A stretch of DNA of 64,000 nucleotides, taken from NCBI GenBank assembly GCA_031383405.1, contig JANMZO010000480.1, positions 1 through 64,000 on the forward strand, in the 5' to 3' direction. A program made the position numbers and the translations under genes. Each line of letters opens with the position of its first letter. Within the stretch, counting starts at the first letter, position 1. A model generated the notes under the pieces. That model did no database searches, was not told where the DNA came from, and was given only the letters and a program-made list of their open reading frames with translations. This stretch comes from JANMZO01 sp031383405. GTDB lineage: Bacteria; Actinomycetota; Acidimicrobiia; Acidimicrobiales; JANYDT01. Shown piece by piece: positions 1 to 7,785 of this stretch.

Positions 1-907
1 ACGACGCGCCCTGCATGACCGGCTTGCCGTCGATGATGCAGTTGTAACCCTCATGGGTGTGGGCGGTGAGGTAGGCGTCGACATTCTTCGATGTCTTTTT
101 CACGATGTCGATTATCGGACCGGCGAAGTCTTTGCAGTCGTTGGGAGCGCCGGTCGCGCCCCGCCCACCCTGATGGATGGCGACGATGACTGCATTCGCA
201 CCGCGTTGTCGAAGGAGCGCTGCATTGGCGTTGATGACCTCGACCTCGTCTTTGAATTCGACACCGGCGACACCCGACGGAGTCACGATCGTGGGGGTGT
301 CTTTGAGCGTCAGGCCGATGAACCCGACCCGCACGCCGTCGAGATCACGGTAATACCAGGCCGGAAGAATCGTCTGGCTCGACTTCTTGTCGAACACGTT
401 GGCCGCGATGAACGGGAACGGTGAACCCTGCCACACGTCGTTTTGGCAACGTACGTTGGGCTTACAGCCGCCCTTGTCGATGCGTCTGAGTTCGGCGACA
501 CCGCGGTCGAACTCATGGTTGCCGACGCCGGCCATGTCGAGGCCGATGGCTGACGCGACGTCGATCGTCGGCTCGTCATCGAAGAGCGCCGAAAGAAGCG
601 GCGACGCGCCGATCAGGTCACCCGCCGACACGATGAGGGTGTTCTTGTTGGTGTTCTTGAGATTGCGGACGTGGGTGGCGAGGTACTCCGCGCCGCCAGC
701 GTTGATCGTACCGACACGGCCGCTCGAACCCGCCGGTGGTTCCAGGTTGCCGTGAAGGTCGTTGATCGACAGAATCTGAATATTCGCAGTGTTGTTTGGG
801 TCGAGTACGTCGGCCGTTGCCGAGTTGCCCCCCGGGAGACCCGATGTAGCAAGGGCGACCGCAATGAGCCCGGAGAAAGCTGCGGCAAGTGAACGACGTA
901 AGCGCAT
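1..907 (-). CDS. 5'-nucleotidase / metallophosphatase family, secreted (3' end beyond window)
   Basis: Partial gene on the minus strand that runs off the window start; about 302 codons are visible. The N-terminus MRLRRSLAAAFSGLIAVALA is an Arg-rich signal peptide, so the enzyme is exported. Metallophosphatase motifs follow in the order expected for UshA-type nucleotidases: INDLHGN (metal D and H), GDLIGASP, GNHEFDRG (catalytic N-H pair), and LTAHTHEGY as the GHxH-like metal site near the cut. The family hydrolyses nucleotides or similar phosphate esters outside the cell for nucleoside and phosphate scavenging. The substrate-binding C-terminal domain is missing from the window. The ATG at 907 sits 6 nt after a TACGAT box, which suggests a leaderless transcript. 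It is not obviously in an operon with ilvE, 256 bp away. Confidence 0.85.
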   Translation of the reverse strand, partial: MRLRRSLAAAFSGLIAVALATSGLPGGNSATADVLDPNNTANIQILSINDLHGNLEPPAGSSGRVGTINAGGAEYLATHVRNLKNTNKNTLIVSAGDLIGASPLLSALFDDEPTIDVASAIGLDMAGVGNHEFDRGVAELRRIDKGGCKPNVRCQNDVWQGSPFPFIAANVFDKKSSQTILPAWYYRDLDGVRVGFIGLTLKDTPTIVTPSGVAGVEFKDEVEVINANAALLRQRGANAVIVAIHQGGRGATGAPNDCKDFAGPIIDIVKKTSKNVDAYLTAHTHEGYNCIIDGKPVMQGAS

Positions 908-913
908 GTCGCG

Positions 914-919
914 ATCGTA
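914..919 (-). promoter_or_regulatory. -10 box TACGAT of the 5'-nucleotidase gene
   Basis: TACGAT read on the minus strand ends 6 nt before the ATG at 907. This is the TANNNT-N6-start arrangement of actinobacterial leaderless genes. No convincing -35 element is visible. Confidence 0.5.
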
Positions 920-1128
920 TTCCCCAGCGGAGCGCCGCGCCTAAGCGACCGAAAGTGTTCACCGGGTCAAACACGGGTGCGATCGGCCGAACCTCGGCCA
1001 ACCGGCCAGCCCGTCGGGCAGCGCTCCCCAACTGGTTGTTATTCCGTACCCAACCGGCGCGCCGACCGATCCCAACTTACCCGAAACTCCTGGAAAATCG
1101 CGCCTAGAGACCAGAGTTGGGATACGAA

Positions 1129-1209
1129 GTGGGTATCGGCGCTGCGACCGGATCGGGCCAGATTCAGGCGAGACGGTGAAGCCAGCTGTGGGTATCGGCG
1201 CTGCGACCG
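1129..1209. repeat. 22-bp direct repeat spanning the ilvE stop region
   Basis: GTGGGTATCGGCGCTGCGAC plus CG occurs perfectly at 1129-1150 and at 1188-1209, an offset of 59 bp. The right copy encodes part of the ilvE C-terminus (GRSADTHS) and the left copy lies just after its stop codon. It looks like a short tandem duplication that now leaves a relic of coding sequence in the 3' untranslated region. Confidence 0.8.
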
Positions 1210-2246
1210 TATTGGACGTCGATGAGGGAGTTGCGGACGCGCATGGTCATTTCACCGGCGGTCGAATTCCCGACTTCGCCGCCTTCCCAAACCAGTCGAC
1301 CGACCGGGGTCACCACGGCCGCCGTTCCACACGCAAAGACTTCCTTGATTTCGCCGGAGGTAACTCCTTCGCGCCATTCATCGATCGACACGGGACGCTC
1401 TTCCGGCGTCAATCCGAGCTCGGCGCCGAGGGTGAGGATCGAGTTGCGGGTAACGCCCTCAAGTATCGTGCCGGAAATCGGTGGGGTGACGAGCCTACCG
1501 TCGGCGCGAACGAAGTACAGGTTCATGCCGCCGAGCTCCTCCACCCACTTATGTTCCGACGCGTCGACGAAACACACCTGGTCGCATCCGTTTTCGCTCG
1601 CCTCGATCTGCGCCGCCAGTCCGGCGGCGTAGTTGCCTCCGCACTTGGCGGCCCCCGTTCCACCGGCGGCGGCACGGGTGAACTTCGACGACAGCCAGAT
1701 CGAGACGGGCGTCACTCCTCCTGCGAAATACGGTCCGACCGGCGAAGCGATAACCATGAAACGCACTTCGGCCGAGGGACGCACGCCGAGAAACACCTCC
1801 GAGGCGAACATGAACGGTCGGAGATAGAGGCTGTTCTCGCCACCGGTCGGTACCCAGTCCGCGTCGAGGGCGACGAGTTTCTCTAGCGATTCGACAAAGA
1901 CGTCGGTTGGAAGCTCGGGTAATGCGAGGCGCTTCGACGATCGCTGGAACCGCTCGGCGTTGGCGGTCGGACGGAATGTCCAGATGGACCCGTCGGCATG
2001 CCGGTACGCCTTCAATCCCTCGAAGATCTCCTGCGCGTAGTGCAGCACCGAGGTGGCCGGATCCATTGGAATAGGACCGTACGGTTCGATCCGGGCGTCG
2101 TGCCAACCGTCCACCGCGGTCCACGTGATCGAGAGCATGTGGTCGGTGAAAAACTTCCCGAACCCGGGGTTGGCCTGGATTTCGGCCCGTCGCTCTCGAG
2201 TGACGGGGTTCTGGTTACGTTCGATCCGGTAGGTCAGCTGCGACAT
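1164..2246 (-). CDS. ilvE: branched-chain amino acid aminotransferase IlvE
   Basis: A 360-residue class IV (fold type IV) PLP aminotransferase. It catalyses the last, reversible step of valine, leucine and isoleucine synthesis with glutamate as amino donor. Typical motifs are LHYAQEIFEGLKAYR near residue 70, YLRPFMFA, the PLP-lysine segment TGAAKCGGNYAAG, the EELGGMNLYFV stretch and the TSGEIKEVFACGTAAVVTP phosphate-binding region. Length matches actinobacterial IlvE. I chose the ATG at 2246 over upstream starts because family homology begins at MSQLTYRIERN and a TACGCT box lies 7 nt before it. It lies 97 bp downstream of leuB on the same strand, but the hairpin between them and its own -10 suggest separate transcription. 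Confidence 0.95.
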   Translation of the reverse strand: MSQLTYRIERNQNPVTRERRAEIQANPGFGKFFTDHMLSITWTAVDGWHDARIEPYGPIPMDPATSVLHYAQEIFEGLKAYRHADGSIWTFRPTANAERFQRSSKRLALPELPTDVFVESLEKLVALDADWVPTGGENSLYLRPFMFASEVFLGVRPSAEVRFMVIASPVGPYFAGGVTPVSIWLSSKFTRAAAGGTGAAKCGGNYAAGLAAQIEASENGCDQVCFVDASEHKWVEELGGMNLYFVRADGRLVTPPISGTILEGVTRNSILTLGAELGLTPEERPVSIDEWREGVTSGEIKEVFACGTAAVVTPVGRLVWEGGEVGNSTAGEMTMRVRNSLIDVQYGRSADTHSWLHRLA

Positions 2247-2253
2247 GGACGAC

Positions 2254-2259
2254 AGCGTA
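2254..2259 (-). promoter_or_regulatory. -10 box TACGCT of ilvE
   Basis: TACGCT on the minus strand lies 7 nt upstream of the ilvE ATG at 2246, consistent with leaderless transcription. Confidence 0.45.
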
Positions 2260-2290
2260 GGAGGCTGAGCCAATCGCGTGCGACTTCCGG

Positions 2291-2331
2291 TTTGAACAGA
2301 AACCGACAACCACTGTTGGTTTCTGTTCAAA
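2291..2331. terminator. inverted repeat between leuB and ilvE (factor-independent terminator or operator)
   Basis: Arms TTTGAACAGAAACC (2291-2304) and GGTTTCTGTTCAAA (2318-2331) are perfectly complementary over 14 bp with a 13-nt loop. The element starts 13 bp after the leuB stop codon. No T-tract follows on either strand, so termination activity is inferred from position alone. An operator for ilvE is the alternative. Confidence 0.55.
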
Positions 2332-2343
2332 CAGGGGGCAAAA

Positions 2344-3339
2344 TCAAACGTTTGCGGCCAGGTAGTCACCGATGGCCGAGGTGGGTCCGGCCGGCATGGC
2401 CGACTGGGCCGACAACGTGGCGTCGACGACCGCTTTGACGCGGGCGGCGGCGGCCGACTCGCCAAGGAAGTCGAGCATCAGTCCGGCCGAGTACACGGCG
2501 GCGCGTGGGTCGGCTTTGCCGGTGCCGACGATGTCGGGCGCCGACCCGTGGACGGGCTCGAACATCGAAGGACCCGTTCGGGCCGGGTTCAAGTTGGCAG
2601 AAGACGCGAGACCGACACCTCCCGAGACAGCTCCGGCGAGGTCGGTCAGGATGTCACCGAAAAGGTTGTCGGTAACGAGCACGTCATAGCGCTGCGGGGA
2701 GTCGACGAAGTAGATGCAGGCTGCATCGACATGGTTGTAGGCGGTCGCGACATCCGGAAATTCGGTGGCGACTTCGTTGAAGGTCCGCTGCCAGAGGTCA
2801 CCGGCGAACTGCAGCACATTCGTCTTGTGGACGAGCGTGAGGTGCTTGCGCGGACGGGACCTGGCGAGCGCGAACGCGTAGCGAACCGCCCGCTCCACGC
2901 CGAGGCGCGTGTTGACGCTTCCCTGCGTCGCGATCTCGTGTTTGGTGCCCTTGCGGAGGAAGCCGCCCTCGCCGGCGTAGGTGCCTTCGGTGTTCTCGCG
3001 GATCACAATGCAATCGACGTTGTTCTTCGGGAAGAGGAACGGCCGCTGGTTGATGTAGAGATCGAGTTCGAAGCGCATCTTCAGAAGAAGGCCGCGTTCG
3101 AGCACGCCGGGAGCGACTTCGGGGGTACCGATGGCGCCCAGAAGGATGGCGTCGTAACCTCGAAGTTCTTCCAGAACCAAATCCGGCAGGATCTCTCCCG
3201 TACGCAGGTAGCGCCGTCCACCAAGGTCGTACTCGGTGGTTTCGAGCGTAACCCCCGTTGCGGCCACGACCTTCAGCGCCTCGGCCGTGACTTCAGGTCC
3301 GATTCCATCGCCACCGAGTACCGCGATCTTGTGAGCCAT
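2344..3339 (-). CDS. leuB: 3-isopropylmalate dehydrogenase LeuB
   Basis: A 331-residue cytosolic isocitrate/isopropylmalate dehydrogenase family enzyme, which oxidatively decarboxylates 3-isopropylmalate with NAD+ in leucine synthesis. Visible motifs are the N-terminal HKIAVLGGDGIGPEV, the substrate region LLLKMRFELDLYINQRPF, VIRENTEGTYAGEGG, the catalytic Lys in LVHKTNVLQ, VTDNLFGDILTDLAGAVSGG and FEPVHGSAPDI near the end. The ATG at 3339 is preceded by GAAAGG at SD distance. Upstream, a TAACCT box near 3415-3420 on the minus strand would give a leader of about 75 nt, unlike the leaderless neighbours. leuCD are separated from it by about 5 kb, so the leucine genes are split. The divergent neighbour is greA. 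Confidence 0.95.
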   Translation of the reverse strand: MAHKIAVLGGDGIGPEVTAEALKVVAATGVTLETTEYDLGGRRYLRTGEILPDLVLEELRGYDAILLGAIGTPEVAPGVLERGLLLKMRFELDLYINQRPFLFPKNNVDCIVIRENTEGTYAGEGGFLRKGTKHEIATQGSVNTRLGVERAVRYAFALARSRPRKHLTLVHKTNVLQFAGDLWQRTFNEVATEFPDVATAYNHVDAACIYFVDSPQRYDVLVTDNLFGDILTDLAGAVSGGVGLASSANLNPARTGPSMFEPVHGSAPDIVGTGKADPRAAVYSAGLMLDFLGESAAAARVKAVVDATLSAQSAMPAGPTSAIGDYLAANV

Positions 3340-3478
3340 GTGCCTGTGAACCTTTCGTTGGTGCGTCGTTGCTCGTGTTCGAGTGCACTGATTGCCTCGC
3401 GGAATCAGCCGGACGCTCAGGTTAGTGGCCGATCGGGCAGGCATCCTCACCTCCCGTCGGCAATCTCCAAGGGGCAAG

Positions 3479-3964
3479 ATGCAACTACCCTTGAGGGCTG
3501 TGAGTACGACCAAGCTTTCTCAAGCTGCCTATGACCGCCTGAAGGCTGAGTTCGATGACCTCATCGGTCGCGGCAAGATCGATATCGCTCGGCGCATTGA
3601 AGCCGCCCGTGAAATGGGCGATCTTTCCGAGAACGGCGACTATCACGCCGCCAAAGAGGAGCAGGGCAAGATGGACGCCCGGATGCGTCAGATTCTGTAC
3701 GTCATCGAGTCGGCCGAGATCGTTGACAGCGTCGACACGAGTGCCGTCAACGCTGGTTCCGTGGTGGAGATCCGCTATGAGGGCGATGGTGACACCGAAA
3801 AGTACCTCTTAGGCTCGATTGAAGAGCGCCGCGACGGTCTCGACGTCATGTCACCGCGCTCCCCGCTCGGTTCTGCGCTCCTGGGCCACAAGGTGGGCGA
3901 CACGGTCGAGTACCAGGCTCCGGGCGGAAAGCTCAAGGTAGAGGTTGTCTCGATCTCGGCCTGA
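3479..3964 (+). CDS. greA: transcription elongation factor GreA
   Basis: A 161-residue GreA. It enters the RNA polymerase secondary channel and stimulates cleavage of backtracked RNA. The N-terminal coiled coil carries the tip acidic motif in EMGDLSENGDYHAAKEEQG (catalytic D and E), followed by MDARMRQILYVIE. The C-terminal FKBP-like domain ends in LLGHKVGDTVEYQAPGGKLK and EVVSIS. Two starts are plausible. ATG 3479 has an AAGGGG Shine-Dalgarno 5 nt upstream. GTG 3500 gives 154 residues beginning VSTTKLSQAA and lies 8 nt after a TACCCT box (3486-3491), as for leaderless genes nearby. The second agrees better with where family homology begins. Confidence 0.93.
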   Translation: MQLPLRAVSTTKLSQAAYDRLKAEFDDLIGRGKIDIARRIEAAREMGDLSENGDYHAAKEEQGKMDARMRQILYVIESAEIVDSVDTSAVNAGSVVEIRYEGDGDTEKYLLGSIEERRDGLDVMSPRSPLGSALLGHKVGDTVEYQAPGGKLKVEVVSISA

Positions 3965-4013
3965 CGTCGCCGAGCGAGCCCACCCCATATCGGCTCCGGG
4001 TGCACGTCCTGCA

Positions 4014-4111
4014 CAGCCATGACCGGGAAACAGCCATGACCGGGCGTCGGCTGGTCGGGAAACAGCCATGACCGGGAACCAGCCATGACCGGGCTTCGGC
4101 TGGCCGATCAT
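4014..4111. repeat. composite tandem repeat (2 x 49 bp) covering the GH15 start codon
   Basis: The 14-mer CAGCCATGACCGGG occurs at 4014, 4031, 4063 and 4080, with spacings of 17, 32 and 17 bp. This makes two 49-bp units, each with an internal 17-bp duplication. Every copy contains ATGACCGGG, and the last one supplies the start used for the downstream gene. The second half of each unit also shares CGGCTGG. Confidence 0.85.
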
Positions 4112-5845
4112 GGCGTGATCGGCGATCGGGCGACGGCGGCGCTGATCGATGCCACCGGTGCGATCGACTGGTATGCGCCCGATGGGATGGATCGTCCGGC
4201 ATCGCTGTACCGGCTGGTCGATCCGACCGGTGGCACGATCCGCATCGGACTCGACCGCCAAGATGTCGTCGGCGAGCAGACTCACGATTCGAATGCACCG
4301 ATCGTCACCACGACGTTGACGGCCCGCGATGCGACGTTCTCGGTAACCGACCATCTTCTTCGGGGCCGAATCGTTCGGGTGGTCACCGGCCTTCGCGGCA
4401 TGTCCGAGGTCACCACCGAAGTCGTGCCGGGTTGGCGATTCGGAGTTCCCCGCCGTGTCGATCGGTGGTCCGACGGTATTGCGTTCGGTTCCCTGATCGT
4501 TCGCGGCGTCGATCTCGACACGCCGCGGGTGCTCGCGCCCGACGAACGGTTCGTCGTCACAATTTCACCCCTCGACGATCAGAGAATGCTCCGCCGCGCT
4601 CCGGAGTTGGCGGGTCTGACAGTGGACGGCGCAATGGCGGAGCAGGTCCTCCTGCGACGCGAATGGCGCAACTCCCTCGGTCGGATCGAACTTACATCGG
4701 CGTATCGCGCTCAGGCGCTCACCTCGATCCGCCATCTCCGGTTAATGACGGATCGAACCTCCAACGCGCTTTTACGTGCACTTACGACATCGCTTCCCGC
4801 CCGCACGGGAAATGAGCGGAACATCGATGAACGCTACGCCTGGCTGCGTGACAATGCCGACGTCACAATGCTCTGGGAATCCCTCGGCGCCCACGAATGG
4901 GCGTATGCGTCGCGGTGGTGGCTCCACCAACGAGCCCGCGACGAGTATCCGTTGGCACCCGCCTACCAGTGTTCGGGCGACGGAATCGGCAGTGAGCAGG
5001 ATGCAATGCTGCCCGGGTGGCGAGGGCATGGCCCCGTTCGTTCCGGTAACAGGGTGGGGTCGTTGCTCGATCTCGGCGCGACAGCCCAACTCTCACTGGT
5101 TCTCGACGCCCGGTCATCGTGGCCCGAGCTTGAGAGGCTCGGGAATTTTCTGGCTGAGAACATTCGACGACCCGACAACGGTCGCTGGGACCGTCGGGCC
5201 CGTCCGCAGCGACACGTCGAGTCGGCGCTGGCGGTGCGCGGCGCCCTCGGCGCGCTCATCCGGACGGCCCAGCGACGCGATCCACTCGACCTTGTGGTCG
5301 TGGGCTGGCGGGAAGCGCTGAGCGGACTCGATGACTGGTTACGGAAGGAAGGGTGTTTCGGCCGTCGACCGACCGCCGGATGGCGCCGGCTAGGCGCAGC
5401 GACCGAGGGCGATATTGGCGACGACACCTCCGACGCGTCCCTGCTCATGCATCTGTGCGATCCTGTGGCGTTTCCATCGCTGCCCGACGACGGACCTGAC
5501 GATGCCGCGACCAGACGCAACGCGACGCTCGCCCAGACCTCGGCTCAACTGTCGGAGGGCGTTCTGATGCACCGCCATCTCGCACATGTCGACGACGGCT
5601 TTCCACCTGGTCAAGGAGCAGATTTGTGGGCGTCGTTCACGTTCGTTCGCGCGCTGTGCGCCGCTAACCGTTGGGAGGAGGCGCATGAGCGAATGGAGTC
5701 GCTACTTCCGCTGCTTGGCCCGACCGGAATCGGCGCAACCCACGTGGACCCTGCGTCGCGGGACCTTCGCGGCAACCTGGTCGCTGCGCCCACACATCTC
5801 GCTGTCGTGATGGCTTGCGCGGCGTTTGCCAATAGCCCGCAGTAG
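4085..5845 (+). CDS. glycoside hydrolase family 15-like protein
   Basis: A 586-residue protein with the two-part layout of bacterial GH15 glucoamylase/trehalase-like enzymes: an N-terminal beta-sandwich (about 1-230; HGVIGDRATAALIDATGAID) and an (alpha/alpha)6 barrel from about residue 245 (NIDERYAWLRDNADVTMLWE, then LPGWRGHGPVRSGNRVG). GH15 enzymes hydrolyse alpha-glucosidic bonds. No signal peptide is seen, so it is cytosolic. Two features argue against normal catalysis. The usual WE general-acid site reads RWDRR near residue 366, and the EEG-x-F general-base segment reads DDGFPPGQGAD near 505. It may be a sub-family with altered residues or an inactive homologue. The start falls inside a tandem repeat with no clear ribosome binding site, so the true N-terminus is uncertain. 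Confidence 0.75.
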   Translation: MTGLRLADHGVIGDRATAALIDATGAIDWYAPDGMDRPASLYRLVDPTGGTIRIGLDRQDVVGEQTHDSNAPIVTTTLTARDATFSVTDHLLRGRIVRVVTGLRGMSEVTTEVVPGWRFGVPRRVDRWSDGIAFGSLIVRGVDLDTPRVLAPDERFVVTISPLDDQRMLRRAPELAGLTVDGAMAEQVLLRREWRNSLGRIELTSAYRAQALTSIRHLRLMTDRTSNALLRALTTSLPARTGNERNIDERYAWLRDNADVTMLWESLGAHEWAYASRWWLHQRARDEYPLAPAYQCSGDGIGSEQDAMLPGWRGHGPVRSGNRVGSLLDLGATAQLSLVLDARSSWPELERLGNFLAENIRRPDNGRWDRRARPQRHVESALAVRGALGALIRTAQRRDPLDLVVVGWREALSGLDDWLRKEGCFGRRPTAGWRRLGAATEGDIGDDTSDASLLMHLCDPVAFPSLPDDGPDDAATRRNATLAQTSAQLSEGVLMHRHLAHVDDGFPPGQGADLWASFTFVRALCAANRWEEAHERMESLLPLLGPTGIGATHVDPASRDLRGNLVAAPTHLAVVMACAAFANSPQ

Positions 5846-5895
5846 CTGACGGATCGCCGCGGGCCGCCGAAATCGTAACCAGTGACGATTGCAAG

Positions 5896-5901
5896 TACCC
5901 T
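5896..5901 (+). promoter_or_regulatory. -10 box TACCCT of the alpha/beta hydrolase gene
   Basis: TACCCT lies 7 nt before the ATG at 5909. It is part of the repeated leaderless-promoter pattern and was used to choose that start. Confidence 0.4.
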
Positions 5902-5908
5902 TAGCTTT

Positions 5909-6820
5909 ATGGTCGATCGATCGTCTGAACCAGCTGCCGCTGATGCGAAGGTAGGACGCGCACGAACTGAGCGGGTCGATTGCGCACCTGAGGGCCGGTT
6001 CGTCGTACTTCCGGGCCGTGGCAAAACGTATGTGTACGAACTACAGGGTCCGGCCAACGCACCGACCATCGTATTGCTTCACGGTTGGACGGCTACGGCG
6101 GCCCTCAATTTTTCCCAGTTGCTGGTGCCTCTGTCGGCGAAGTACCGCGTGCTCGCGATGGACATGCGCGGTCACGGTCGCGGAATTCGTCCGCGCCCCT
6201 TTTTCCGCCTCGAAGACTGTGCCGATGATGCCATTGCGTTGGCCGACGCACTCGGTATCGACCAGATCATCCCCATCGGATATTCGATGGGCGGTACGGT
6301 TGCCCAGCTCATTGCCCACCGAGAACCCGCCCGCGTGAGTGGTGTCGTTCTGTGTGCGACGGCGAAGACGTTCAAGTCGCAGGGCCGCGATCGTTTTCTC
6401 TGGGAAGGCTCAATGGGGATCGCGGCAACGATGCTCACCATTGCACCCAACGGAGTTCGCCAACAGATTCTCGATCGTTTCGTGCTGGTGAGGGCCAAGC
6501 CCGAGACCCCGCCGTGGATGGTGGATGAGATCAAGCGCAATGATCCCGCAATTGTCATCCAGGCCGGCCTCGCGCTCGGCCGCTTCGACGCCACCGACTG
6601 GATCGGAACGCTCGGTCGAGAGGGATCAAGTGGCATCCCGGCTTCAGTCGTGATCACCACGAAAGACACGACGGTTGCGACACCCCGGCAGCGTGCGCTC
6701 GCGAAGGCGATGACCGGAGCAACCGCCCATGAGGTCGACGCGGGCCATCGGGCGGCTGTGACCGATTCCGATCTCTTTATACGCGCGCTGACGGACGCGC
6801 TCCGCGACGTCACGACGTAA
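5909..6820 (+). CDS. alpha/beta hydrolase
   Basis: A 303-residue alpha/beta-hydrolase fold protein. The sequence shows the oxyanion strand IVLLHGWTATAALNF, the strand-4 segment LAMDMRGHGRG, the nucleophile elbow GYSMGG with catalytic Ser, an Asp candidate in VITTKDTTV and the catalytic His in DAGHRAAV near the C-terminus. The triad is complete, so it is probably an active esterase, lipase or C-C hydrolase. The substrate cannot be told from sequence. There is no signal peptide. A GTG at 5882 would add nine residues. I prefer ATG 5909 because a TACCCT box precedes it by 7 nt. It follows the GH15-like gene after 63 bp. Confidence 0.85.
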   Translation: MVDRSSEPAAADAKVGRARTERVDCAPEGRFVVLPGRGKTYVYELQGPANAPTIVLLHGWTATAALNFSQLLVPLSAKYRVLAMDMRGHGRGIRPRPFFRLEDCADDAIALADALGIDQIIPIGYSMGGTVAQLIAHREPARVSGVVLCATAKTFKSQGRDRFLWEGSMGIAATMLTIAPNGVRQQILDRFVLVRAKPETPPWMVDEIKRNDPAIVIQAGLALGRFDATDWIGTLGREGSSGIPASVVITTKDTTVATPRQRALAKAMTGATAHEVDAGHRAAVTDSDLFIRALTDALRDVTT

Positions 6821-6894
6821 CCTAGCGTCCGAAAGGGTCGGTGTGGCGTCCTTCTGCTTTCCGACGAAGGACCCTGCAACAAGGCAACGCCAGC

Positions 6895-6900
6895 TACGGT
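6895..6900 (+). promoter_or_regulatory. -10 box TACGGT of the DUF2127 gene
   Basis: TACGGT ends 6 nt before the ATG at 6907. It supports that start and a leaderless mRNA. Confidence 0.4.
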
Positions 6901-6906
6901 TGGACC

Positions 6907-7785
6907 ATGCGGTTATGGCCCAGACACTGGCACCCGGAGACGTGGATATGTTCCATGCGAGGGCACGTCGCGCCGGCCATGAACGTAGAGTTTCTCACCG
7001 AGGCCGATGCCGCCCTCGGAGCGATCCTCGGTGACGGTCGACGCCTCGCCCGCTGTCTACGTTGTGATACGTGGGTCGAGCACACGCAACCAGTCGGGCA
7101 GGAGATAACGTCGCAGGTGCTTCCTGGAGTTGACGATCTCCCGAAACCCCGCCGGGGCGAGCCGTTACACGAGGCGATTCTCATGAAACTGATCTCGATC
7201 AACAAGGGCGTTCACGCGTTGTTGTTCACGATCATCGCGGGAATACTGGCAGCGCTTCAGTCCAACATCGGCCCGCTGCAGAAATGGGCGGAGCGAATCA
7301 ACACGGCCCTAGCACCGGTGGTCAACGACACCGGGCAGGGCGCGGGCCGATCATTCGTCACCCGTCAACTCGAACGCATACTTTCCCTGAAGGCCAACAC
7401 CATCAGAGTGCTGTTGATAACCGCCTCGCTGTATGCCGCGATGGAGGCGGTTGAGTCAGTCGGGTTGTGGCGCGAACGACGCTGGGCCGAGTACCTGACG
7501 GTTCTCGCGACTGCTGGTTTCCTGCCCCTCGAGATCGACGAACTCGCGAAGGAAGTCACCACGTTGCGGATGAGTGCCTTCGTGGTGAACGTCGCGCTCC
7601 TGTCGTGGCTGGTATGGAACAAGCGGCTGTTCGGGCTCCGTGGCGGTCACCGCGCGTTACTCCAGCATGACCGTACGGATTGGCCGGCGGTGATTGCCGG
7701 CCCAACACCGGCAACTCAACGATCGGTTCAACGGCGCAAGTTCTGGCCGTTTCGACCCGGGACCCGTTCGGGCCCGACCGGATGA
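6907..7785 (+). CDS. DUF2127-type membrane protein with Cys/His N-terminal segment
   Basis: A 292-residue protein. The first 60 residues carry Cys and His spaced like a small metal site (HWHPETWICSMRGH, then CLRCDTWVEH). The rest resembles DUF2127: hydrophobic helices around GVHALLFTIIAGILAAL, TIRVLLITASLYAAMEAVE and MSAFVVNVALLSWLVW, plus the signature GLWRERRWAEYLTVLATA and LPLEIDEL. The function of this family is unknown. The C-terminus is Arg/Pro-rich and cytosolic. The 3' end overlaps the convergent ltbR-like gene by 58 bp. I chose ATG 6907 over GTG 6841 because of the -10 box directly upstream and because the Cys/His segment starts there. Confidence 0.75.
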   Translation: MRLWPRHWHPETWICSMRGHVAPAMNVEFLTEADAALGAILGDGRRLARCLRCDTWVEHTQPVGQEITSQVLPGVDDLPKPRRGEPLHEAILMKLISINKGVHALLFTIIAGILAALQSNIGPLQKWAERINTALAPVVNDTGQGAGRSFVTRQLERILSLKANTIRVLLITASLYAAMEAVESVGLWRERRWAEYLTVLATAGFLPLEIDELAKEVTTLRMSAFVVNVALLSWLVWNKRLFGLRGGHRALLQHDRTDWPAVIAGPTPATQRSVQRRKFWPFRPGTRSGPTG

